From NCBI GenBank assembly GCA_001724245.1, contig MEDX01000010.1:17621-81620 (forward strand): a stretch of DNA of 64,000 bases, written 5' to 3'. This stretch comes from Fonticula-like sp. SCN 57-25 (lineage: Eukaryota; Nucleariida; Rotosphaerida). The position numbers and the translations under genes are program-made. This document shows positions 56,340-64,000 of the stretch, piece by piece (within the stretch, counting starts at the first letter, position 1; every line of letters begins with the position of its first letter). The notes under the pieces were generated by a model. The model had not been told where the DNA came from. It made no database searches and saw only the letters and a program-made list of their open reading frames with translations.

Positions 56340-57671
56340 TCACGACCGACGCCTAAAAGCGGTCGTGCGCGAGTGGAACCGGACAAAAGGCGAGTCTGAG
56401 CGGGCGATCTGCAGCCAGCTAATGTCATGCAGGTCGACGCGCTCAAAGCCGTCGCTCTCGAACGGCGGCACCTGGCCGGGCGTCGGCGCGCTGTCCGCCA
56501 CTCCCCACGTGTTCCACGCGCGCCCACTGACGCCATAGTCCACTTCGCCAATCAGAATGTATTCCTGGACGCTCGGTGCGCGGAAGGCGGGCGTCCAGTC
56601 ATCGGCGATGGACATCCACGAGCACAGGATGATTTGAGGCTTGTACGCCTCAACGGCCTCCTCGGCCGACATGCGCTCGACGGGGAACGCGCCGCTCTCG
56701 TCGGCCACGCGGCCGTACGCGTCCGTGGCGACAAACGTGACGTCCTTGGTGGACGACCTGCGGAACGCCTCGCCGACAAAGTGCGTGAGCCGACCGTTGC
56801 CCGCGCCTACTTCGAGCACGGTGGCGGTCTCAAGGGCGCCCAGCTGCGCGTGCAGGTACGCGGCCAGCGCGTCAATGTACTCGGCGGTCATGATCTCGCA
56901 CTGGCGGAAGCCGTGGTTGGAGAACATGTAAGTCCACTCGGCCGGGCGGATGAGGCTCGGCAGGGCGGCCGACAGGACAGGCGCGCGAAGGGCGGCGGCA
57001 TCGAGCGGGAAGGGAACGTACGTCGGGTGCAGCCACTCAAACGCGGTGATTACGTCGTTCATAGTGGGCAGGTGCGACGCGTTGAGCAGCGGGCGGAACC
57101 GCTCGGTCGGGTCGGCGGCATCGCTTAGCACATCGAGGGCGAGGGCAGGGTGCGAGGCGGCGGGGGGATGCTGGTAGTCGTTGCGGTGCGACATCAGGTA
57201 CATGTGCTCGCGACGGAGCGCGCCAGTCACTTCGTCCCACGAGATGGGATACTTTGAGATCTGGCTGCTGATGCGAGACTTCCACCCGCCATGCGTCGCA
57301 ATCTTGGCGTTGCGGTAGCGCTGGCGAAGAGCGGCCAGGAGCGAATCGCCCGCATCGTGATCATAGAGAGCCGCGCCGCCGCCGCCAAGCGAGAGCTGAC
57401 GCCACGCAAGCTCCTGAAACAGCGTCTCGTAGCGATCCTTCACTTCGATCTCGTAGCGGTGCGCGGGCGTCCCATCCCACTCGAACACCGTCTCGGCATG
57501 CTCGCCCTCGGCAAGCACAGACCGCATATCGCTGACCAAGACATCGACCACAAATGACCGCTTGATAAGCGAGTCTCTATCCTCTGTGTCTCCGGCCTCT
57601 TCCTGCGCGCGCGCTCCACTCGCGGCAGCCGCCACCACCAGCAGCACCGCCACGACGCATCGTATCCGCAT
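56340..57671 (-). CDS. secreted/lumenal methyltransferase-like protein, intronless
   Basis: A single uninterrupted frame of 443 residues. A signal peptide (MRIRCVVAVLLVVAAAASGARA) is followed by a 250-residue region of unknown kind, including YLMSHRNDYQHPPA and LRPAEWTYMFSNHGFRQCE-like sequence. The C-terminal half has an S-adenosylmethionine-binding motif I (TATVLEVGAGNGRLTHFV), then VTFVATDAYG and a motif IV-like ILCSWMS. It may methylate something in the secretory pathway. Almost every neighbour has introns, so the single exon is unusual and could mean retroposition or transfer; base composition does not stand out. The ATG at 57671 starts the signal peptide directly; one at 57701 adds ten residues. 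Confidence 0.7.
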   Translation of the reverse strand: MRIRCVVAVLLVVAAAASGARAQEEAGDTEDRDSLIKRSFVVDVLVSDMRSVLAEGEHAETVFEWDGTPAHRYEIEVKDRYETLFQELAWRQLSLGGGGAALYDHDAGDSLLAALRQRYRNAKIATHGGWKSRISSQISKYPISWDEVTGALRREHMYLMSHRNDYQHPPAASHPALALDVLSDAADPTERFRPLLNASHLPTMNDVITAFEWLHPTYVPFPLDAAALRAPVLSAALPSLIRPAEWTYMFSNHGFRQCEIMTAEYIDALAAYLHAQLGALETATVLEVGAGNGRLTHFVGEAFRRSSTKDVTFVATDAYGRVADESGAFPVERMSAEEAVEAYKPQIILCSWMSIADDWTPAFRAPSVQEYILIGEVDYGVSGRAWNTWGVADSAPTPGQVPPFESDGFERVDLHDISWLQIARSDSPFVRFHSRTTAFRRRS

Positions 57672-57705
57672 GGTGGTCACGCTCGGCAGCTTTGATAGCA
57701 CAAAA

Positions 57706-57772
57706 GTCGGTCTGCGTCGGTCTGGGTCGGTCTGGGTCTGTCTTAGTCTGCCTGCGTCGGTCTGGGTCGGTT
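57706..57772. repeat. GTCGGTCTG tandem array
   Basis: Six to seven imperfect units of (G/C)GTCGGTCTG lie just upstream of the minus-strand methyltransferase-like start and within the 232-bp divergent region shared with the P450 gene. The same core occurs at 5609-5646 (reverse strand) and 40309-40350. Confidence 0.75.
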
Positions 57773-57903
57773 ATCTCTTTGCGCAGTCAGCAAAGTCGAT
57801 CCCGATGAACGGATGGTCATGTGTTGATTGCTTATCACGCGGACGCTTTGCCATATTCTGGTCATAATCGACCCGCCTCTCGCTCCCGTGTCAAGTCGTC
57901 GCC

Positions 57904-59906
57904 ATGTCTGAGGTAGTCATCGCCGTGGTGGTGATCGCCATCTCGCTGGCGATCTACTTCGTGCGTGCCCTGTCTATATGGCCTTCCTCCTTCGCTGACC
58001 TTGTGTGCTTTTTTTTGTGGTCGTCGATCGCAGCTCTTCTTTGCCCCGGTCGCCCCTGCCTCGTTCATGAAGCTGCCCGGCCCGCCGCAGCCGTTCGGCC
58101 GCTACTTTGGAAACATGCCCAACAGCCCTCTCTTCCAGCAGCACCTTCACTTTAAGGACCTCACCGAAAGGGTCCGCCTTCCTTTGCCCTGTCTTTGAGA
58201 TGCGTTGACTGACGCTGTCGACGTGTGTAGTATGGCAAGCTCGTCCGCAAGCGCGTCATGGGCTACAACGTGCTCATCTGCATCGACGCCGAGTACGCGC
58301 TCGAGATCTCCAAGAACAAGGAGAGCTTCCCGGACCGCCCGCAGAACGGCATTATCCACTACCTCCCCAAGGGTCTTCTTGGTACGCGCGGGATCGGCGT
58401 GGGAAGCGTGGTCAACTGACTCTGCGGTTGCTCTTGATAGCGCTTCCGACTGGCCCGATGTGGAAGGCGCACCGCACGACCGTGTCGCGCATCTTTGCCG
58501 ACTCGTTCATTCGCCAGTACACTGATGTCTTTGCGGCCAAGGCCATGGAGCTTGTTGACAACATGAACAAGTATGATTTTACCAAGTCGTTCAACGTGCA
58601 CTATGACGTGTCGCGCCTTTCGCTTGACGCCATCGGCATCACCGGCTTTGGCTACAACTTCAACTCGCTGAGCGTCAACGACCCCTACTACTACGACGCC
58701 GCCACGATCGTCTGCGAGGGCGCCGTGATGCGTACCCTGATGCCGATCAGCACCATCTACCACATGCTCCAGGCCAAGAACTGGCGCGACTCGCGTGCCG
58801 GTACGCGCCTTTTTATTAATATTTGCTTGCTAATTGCCGCGCAGCTCTCCTCAAGTTTGTCAAGCTCGTCGACAAGATCAAGGCCGAGAGCGAGAAGAAG
58901 GAGGCCAAGACGCTGCTCGACATTCTCCTCGAGAAGGAGGAGTTTTCCCACGACGAGGTCGTCGACGAGATCATGACCATGGTCCTCGCGGGCGTACGCC
59001 TCTCTCTTTAATATTTGTATTGTGGCGGCTCACGTGGGCGCTGACAGCATGAGACGACCGCCAACACGATCGCGTGGTCCGTCATGAACCTCGCCCTCAA
59101 CCCCGATGGTACGCAGATTGGGCAAGACACCATTGGCTGTCGCTGCATTTCCCAGCTTTTTATTGGTTGCTGACGACGTGCGCAGTCATGAAGAAGGCGC
59201 AGGCCGAGATTGACGAGATCTGGGACGAGCCCGGCTTTGACATTACCAAGAACTTTTTCGACTGCAAGAAGCGCCTCAAGTACCTTCGCGGTACGAAAAG
59301 GTGCTTTTTTAGGCGCTGATTGCTGACACATGGACGCAGGTGTGTTTGATGAGACGCTGCGTATCTACCCGTCGGTGCCGCACTTCCCGCGCGTCTGCGT
59401 CAAGGACACGCGCGTGTTTGACGTTGACATTCCCGCCGGCGTACGCAATTTTATCATTCTTTTCGTGTGTGTTTGGCTGACGTGCGCCGCCAGACGAACG
59501 TGTACATTGCGCTCGCCGCCATGGGCCGCAGCCCCGAGAACTGGGAGGAGCCCGAAAAGTTCAAGCCTGAGCGCTTCATCGACAACGACAAGAGCGGCGA
59601 GGACTCGCAAAAGGCCGGCAGCGCGCTGCCCTACTTCCCCTTTGGCGGCGGTGTCCGGTACGTCACTACTAAAAATGATGAGCTTTTTGTTGCTAACCAC
59701 ATGGCCTTTTTTTGCCTTTCTTTTGTTTTAGTCAGTGCATTGGCCGCCGCTTTGCCGAGATGGAGGCGCTCACGGTGCTCGCCGCGCTCGTCCGCCACTT
59801 TGACTTTGTGCTCGACGAGAGCAAGCCCGTCGTTGAAAAGTCGCACATCACGCTCACGAGCGAGGACGGCATCTGGGTCAAGGCCACGCCGCGCAAGCAC
59901 GACTGA
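57904..59906 (+). CDS. microsomal cytochrome P450
   Basis: Ten exons encode about 470 residues. An N-terminal membrane anchor (VVIAVVVIAISLAIYFLFFAPV) and Pro-rich hinge (KLPGPPQPFGRYFGN) precede the P450 fold. The I-helix motif AGHETT is split by an intron, the K-helix ExxR is FDETLRIYPS, the PERF motif is FKPERF, and the haem-thiolate loop FPFGGGVRQCIGRRFAEME is also split. All catalytic landmarks are present, so it should be an active ER monooxygenase using P450 reductase. Subfamily and substrate cannot be assigned; it resembles CYP4/CYP3-type more than CYP51. One donor is GTCCGC, the only GTC start among the modelled introns. Confidence 0.92.
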
Positions 59907-60134
59907 GCATTAGGATTGTGGACTAGACGATGTTTTAAAGTTGATTATGAACTGCCGTTATATAAAATAGTACCTGCTTTCGCAACAATCAGTACAATCA
60001 GTCATATTTGATAGCACATACGGTGCCTGCTTGGCTACACACACACGCGCGCACATACAGTAAAGTGCGCGCAATACGAATATACCTACAATAAGAATAC
60101 ACGCGGCCTGAATCGCCACGAAAAAGACCAAAAA

Positions 60135-61098
60135 TTACAAGCTATTTGACGTGAAAGACGCCGCCGTGTTCCTCATGGAGGTGAGCGTGTCCTTTACAAA
60201 CTCGAACGCGAGAAAAGTGACTGCGTTTGCGGGGATGGCCCTGATGGCGCACGGCGCAAGACCCTTGTAGAACCCCCTGACGCCCTCCTGCTTGTAGAGC
60301 GACTTTACTTGAGAGACGAACGCGCCCGCGACAGGCAGACCCTTGTCGAGCGACCGCGTCTGCATGAGTGCCTTGACAGAGTCGAACGGGTAGATCAGCA
60401 CCCAGTAGGCGACGCCCGCCAGCGCGCCGCCCGTCAGCACGGTGACGTACTCTGAGCCGCCAGGAACGCCCACGTGGCGCACGGCGGCATATGTCCCAAA
60501 ATAGATTGCGTTGCCGGGGCACTCGCGCATGAGCTGCGGCACAAAGCCAGAGTAGAGGCCGCGAAGGCCGCCGGCGGCGTAGATCCGCCGCGTCATCTCC
60601 AGCGGCGAGACGGGGCCCGCCTGGTACTGCGTCTGAAGGCGCGTCTTGACGTGCTCGAACGGGGTGTACGCGCTCGTCTCGACGAGGGCTGCCGCGCACG
60701 ATGCGGCCAGGAAGCCGGGAGCACGAAGGACGCCGTCAGACCCGCTGAACCACTGCGAAAACGTCTCAAAGCTGCCAAAGAGAAGCGCCTGAAAGGCAAC
60801 CGTCGCGACAAGGGGCGAGCTCATGCCCTTGTAAAAGCCGAGCACGCCCTCGTGCGAGAGCGTGTGCATCACGCAATCCTTGGAGCGCGCAAAGGCGCCC
60901 GTCTGCATGCGCACCTGCCCACGCGGTCAGCAACTTTGACCATCGAGGACAAAGGCGGAGACGTACCTTGATCGTGTCGAACGGGTGGCCAACAACCGTC
61001 TGGGCAAAGCCCGCCGCCGTGCCCGCGATAAAGTTCACGCTGTCCGGCAGCACGAACGTCCGCCTGCCGGCCACACTCACCGCCTCGCGGTCCGCCAT
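60135..61098 (-). CDS. mitochondrial carrier (SLC25), carnitine/ornithine type
   Basis: Exons 61098-60967 and 60914-60135 encode 303 residues with three repeats of the carrier signature: GHPFDTIKVRMQT, YTPFEHVKTRLQT and IYPFDSVKALMQT. Intermediate motifs FYKGMSSPL, LYSGFVPQLMRECPGNAIYFGTYA and FYKGLAPCAIRAIPANAVTFLAFE match the SLC25A15/A20/A29 (ornithine, carnitine/acylcarnitine, basic amino acid) group. It would exchange solutes across the inner mitochondrial membrane. The single intron interrupts the first signature between Lys and Val (donor GTACGT). Its start lies 86 bp from the GNB1L-like start. Confidence 0.92.
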
Positions 61099-61184
61099 GG
61101 CAAGCGCGCCAAACCAATAAAGGCCGGACTCTGGGGTGGATTCAGGGGTAGATTCAGGCGTTTGGACCACAAAGGGCGGGAAAG
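61099..61184. promoter_or_regulatory. 86-bp bidirectional promoter with E2F-like site
   Basis: The full space between the SLC25 and WD40 starts. GGGCGGGAAA spans 61174-61183, touching the plus-strand ATG at 61185. Two copies of GGTAGATTCAGG-like sequence (GGTGGATTCAGG, GGTAGATTCAGG) lie at 61135-61160. Confidence 0.45.
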
Positions 61185-62141
61185 ATGGCGCGCGCGCCGC
61201 CGCCGCCCGAGTACATCTTTCGCGGCCACTCTGAGGCGGTTCACTCTGTGTGCTTTGATGAGGCGGGCGAGCACCTGTACACGGGCGACGCCGGGGGCCA
61301 CGTGCTGCGGTGGTCGCTCGCCACGATGCAGAGCAAGCGCGTGTTGAGCGCAGACGGCGAACCTGCGCATGCGGGGCACGCAGTCCTATCGCTCGCATGC
61401 GCGGGCGGGCTGCTTGTCACGCAGGGCCGTGAGGGCCTCGCAAGGGTGTGGTCGCCGTCGTCCCTCTCGATGCTGCACGAGGTGCCCGCCGAGGGCCTCT
61501 CTTTTTGCCGGGTAAGCGTTGCGGCAACATCGTCGTCGGACGTGCTGATTGCTGCGGCCTCGGTGGCTGAGGATCGGCGAGTCAATGTGTGGCGCGTGTC
61601 TTCTGACGCCTCTAATGCTCCCGTGCACCACGCGTCAGTGGACGCGCCCGATGAGCGGTGCGGTGCTGCCCTGAGCCTCGCTCTGATCGGCCCAGATCGC
61701 CTTCTCACTGGCCACGAGGGCGGCGAGCTTCTCCTCTGGCGTCTCTCATCCGACGCGTCGGCGCTGTGCGCACGTCTGCGTCTTCACACCGAGCCTGTCC
61801 TGTCGCTCTCCGTGCACTTGCCGAGGCACCACGTTGTCTGCGCTTCGCCCGAGCAGCGCATCGCCCGCGTGACCTTTGCCAACGATGCGCTGATCCTCGT
61901 CGACAACATTGACGTCGCGTCGGGCGGCGTTGCGCAGGTCGACGTGCGCGCCGACGGCAAGCTGGCCGCGTGCGCGGGGTGGGACGGGCGACTGTGGATC
62001 ATGGGGCTCGGGCCGCCGAGGCCGCTCGCCGTCGTCAGCGCACATAGAGAGGGGCTCATGTGCGTCGCGTGCGCGCCGAGCGGGAGTTTGATTGCCGCAG
62101 GGAGCAAGGACGCGCGCGTGTCGCTGTGGAAGCTTTTTTAG
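61185..62141 (+). CDS. GNB1L: ASA1/GNB1L-like WD40 protein
   Basis: A single exon of 318 residues forming a seven-blade WD40 propeller. Family landmarks are the start YIFRGHSEAVHSVCFDEAGEHLYTGDAGG, and the end GVAQVDVRADGKLAACAGWDGRLWI, LAVVSAHREGLMCVACAPSG and AAGSKDARVSLWKLF, which match ASTRA-associated protein 1 of yeast and GNB1L of animals. That protein works with the TTT/ASTRA machinery in folding PI3K-like kinases such as TOR and ATM. It is one of two complete intronless genes in the window. Confidence 0.85.
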   Translation: MARAPPPPEYIFRGHSEAVHSVCFDEAGEHLYTGDAGGHVLRWSLATMQSKRVLSADGEPAHAGHAVLSLACAGGLLVTQGREGLARVWSPSSLSMLHEVPAEGLSFCRVSVAATSSSDVLIAAASVAEDRRVNVWRVSSDASNAPVHHASVDAPDERCGAALSLALIGPDRLLTGHEGGELLLWRLSSDASALCARLRLHTEPVLSLSVHLPRHHVVCASPEQRIARVTFANDALILVDNIDVASGGVAQVDVRADGKLAACAGWDGRLWIMGLGPPRPLAVVSAHREGLMCVACAPSGSLIAAGSKDARVSLWKLF

Positions 62142-63065
62142 AAGCAACAGGCTGTCATTCGTATATTTAAGCAAAGCTTTTTGCATTGTACATTCTGTAT
62201 TACGTATTATACTGCACCTATTGATCAGATGATGCTGACAATTATAGTCGAAACAATTCACTAGTATCTGAATTATGAATAATGTTTACGTTTCACTCTT
62301 TTCTCGCATTATTTATGTACGAATGCAGTAGACTTGTCCTTGGTTCAAATGTTCTTGACCAGAGATCTGCACGCACGATTCTTTGGACAGAATCACTGCA
62401 GATCAAACTTGATGTCACTGATGTAACTGACACCTTTAGTTCTTTGTCGTTTACCACTTTTTCCTTCACTTTTACAGTCACTGGACAGTCAAATGAACCC
62501 TTCAACAGTGTGCAAGCATTGCAACAGTGTACTGCATAAAATGATTTTTGGACCAATCAGGATCGAGATCGTATGATTTTTTCGGTAATTTTCTTTTCTA
62601 CTGTTTTCATCGTATAAAAAAACAATTTATACTTTTGCCACCATACTGCCCTATAGAGCATTGTACACTCTATGTAATGATATACATTCTGTCGAAAAAA
62701 ATTACTGTTTTTTTTCGACTAATTTTCCTTTCAACTTTTCAGATCACTTGCATCCCTCTCATTGAGACTAACTTGACAAAGTCTTCGAAAGACAAAAAAC
62801 CGACTATTTAAAAATCCTTTCTAGAATGGTTCCTGTGTCCACGTGCTTCACGTACAGCATTGCCACAACTGCCACAACAAGACTGCATACTACTCTTCAT
62901 GTGCCATCAACTATGTCGCCCATTTTCATTGATTTTCCACTGATCAATCTCGGCATTTTCGTCCTTTTATTGTGTACTGTATCCTACTGTGCATCGTCGT
63001 CATACTATGAACATACACGAATAAACAGTGTATAAATATATATTATTATATGTATATTCTCTTTA
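62142..63065. other. AT-rich intergenic stretch
   Basis: 924 bp with a sharp drop in GC content. Small frames occur on both strands (for example 62282-62539 plus), but they lack family resemblance, coding-like base composition or splice sites, and I treat them as chance. This is the longest gene-free stretch of the window. Confidence 0.5.
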
Positions 63066-63637
63066 CTCTTGCGCCGCCTCCACCTCCTTCACTTCCTTGA
63101 CCTCCTCCTTGACCTCTTCCTTGACCTCCTCCTTGACCTCCTTTGCGTCCTCGACAGCCACGCGGTAGTGCACCGCCTCCTCTGTAAAGTACGACGCCGT
63201 ATTATCAAACACAAAGCACACCTTCCCATCCCTCTCCGCCACCACTGTGCGCCTTCCACTATCCTTCCTCTCCACCTCGACCGCCGTCGCCGCCTCCACC
63301 TTTTCCTCCTTGCCAACATTGATCGCGCCGACGCCGACGTCGTTCTTGACCGACACCCAGTCGAGAATGACGCTCTGCCCCGCCGCGACGTCCACCTCGA
63401 CAACCTCGCGCTTGCCCGCGGGAATGTCAATGACGCCCGACGCGCGCTCGGCGGCGGCGCCAATGTCGGCGTAGCCGCCGTAGACCGGCTCGAGGTGCGC
63501 GGCGGGGATGACGCTGAGGAGGGCGCGGCGCGTGTTGCCGCCGTGGACGAGCTGGAACTTGCCGACGGTGCGCTTGCTGGAGAAGGCGGTGACGAGGTTG
63601 TAGAAGAACTCGGCAATGGCGGGGACATTCACAAACA
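63066..63637 (-). CDS. SEC14-GOLD lipid-transfer protein, 3' exon only
   Basis: The final exon begins after an acceptor (ATATCTTTTCTAG) at 63638 and runs to a stop at 63066, about 190 residues. It starts inside a CRAL-TRIO domain (FVNVPAIAEFFYNLVTAFSS, HLEPVYGGY), then a GOLD-type beta domain (IDIPAGKREVVEVDVAAGQS, VCFVFDNTASYFTEEAVHYRV) and a Lys/Glu/Val repeat tail. SEC14-GOLD proteins (SEC14L, patellins) move phosphoinositides and other lipids between membranes. The rest of the gene must lie beyond 64000, across an intron that includes the satellite at the right edge, or the assembly is broken here. Confidence 0.75.
63078..63145. repeat. TTGACCTCCTCC coding repeat
   Basis: A 12-nt unit repeated about five times encodes the KEEVKEEVKEEV tail of the SEC14-GOLD protein on the minus strand. 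Confidence 0.75.
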
Positions 63638-63718
63638 CTAGAAAAGATATTGGTAAGTTTGGGTGTGAATATGATAGAGATATTGGATTGGGAAGAGAGT
63701 GTTTGAATATGAACAAAG

Positions 63719-64000
63719 TAAAAGTATTATGATCATAAACATGATACTCATACATGTCCATGCTACTTTTATACATGATACTCATACATGATACTCATAC
63801 ATTCATGTACATGATACTCGTACATTTCCATGATACTCATGAACAAGATGCTCATGGCCACGATACTCATAAATGTACAAGATATGACCATGATGCTCAT
63901 ACATAAACAAGATACAACAATATATGACAATGATACTCATGCAAGATACCCATGATACCCATGATACCCACGATACTCATGATTCCCATGTTTCCTTCCA
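63719..64000. repeat. degenerate ATGATACTCAT satellite
   Basis: About 15-20 degenerate copies of (C)ATGATACTCATAC, 13-20 nt apart, fill the last 280 bp and run off the window; the last ones drift to GATACCCATG. It lies within the inferred upstream intron of the SEC14-GOLD gene or at a scaffold edge. Confidence 0.8.

Noticed and set aside
62290-62350. GGTTCAAAT resembling a tRNA T-loop
   Set aside because: No acceptor stem, anticodon arm or D arm can be folded around it; no tRNA gene was found anywhere in the window.
62282-63035. Small frames in the AT-rich stretch (62282-62539, 62548-62811, 62826-63035)
   Set aside because: They do not resemble known proteins, lack the GC-rich codon bias of every accepted gene, and both strands are equally open.

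Overview
This is a compact, GC-rich eukaryotic nuclear window. It holds about 32 protein-coding genes, nearly all split by very short introns (mostly 45-60 nt). By hand I modelled about 96 introns; about 85 begin GT[A/G]CG and only one has the textbook GTAA start. Most end in a CTGAC/CTAAC-like branch site followed by CAG or TAG. The species cannot be named from this alone. The gene set (bifunctional lysine-ketoglutarate reductase/saccharopine dehydrogenase, FKBP8, VPS9D1, MFSD4-like transporter, GNB1L/ASA1, an intracellular fatty-acid-binding protein, Mid1/FAM155, STIMATE/TMEM110) points to a unicellular opisthokont or close relative, either a protist near animals or an early-branching fungus.

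Layout. 0.2-5.5 kb: NagA-like deacetylase (apparently inactive), STIMATE, a secreted SGNH hydrolase and a DUF1214-like protein. 6-14 kb: PP2A scaffold, tail-anchored FKBP8, CDK11, an unrecognised helical protein and an MFSD4-like transporter. 14-22 kb: a long coiled-coil protein and the rRNA-processing factor RRP5. 22-32 kb: a doublecortin-like/ArfGAP fusion, a LIM-CH cytoskeletal protein, ARP8 and a bifunctional trehalose-phosphate synthase/phosphatase. 32.6-42 kb: a Mid1/FAM155 channel subunit, a degenerate metallophosphoesterase, VPS9D1, a tiny gene, a JmjC protein, a two-HMG-box protein and cytochrome c1. 42-54 kb: a 1,943-residue helical-repeat protein, nucleoporin SEH1 and mitochondrial LKR/SDH. 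54-64 kb: FABP, GAPDH, an intronless lumenal methyltransferase-like protein, a cytochrome P450, an SLC25 carrier, GNB1L and the 3' end of a SEC14-GOLD gene, ending in an AT-rich degenerate satellite.

Genes largely alternate strands, giving about a dozen head-to-head pairs whose start codons lie 70-530 bp apart. The roles are ordinary housekeeping (ribosome assembly, chromatin, traffic, mitochondrial metabolism), so no operon-like pathway cluster is claimed.

The most notable observation is in RRP5. Its sixth coding junction is interrupted by two complete introns placed end to end (AG|GT, zero-length exon). Each carries what looks like a C/D-box snoRNA with the same 14-nt guide, TTTGATTAGTCTTT, complementary to the conserved 25S/28S rRNA segment GAAAGACTAATC. 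Other points of interest are the unusual splice-donor consensus, two apparent pseudoenzymes, unusual domain fusions and recurring promoter elements.
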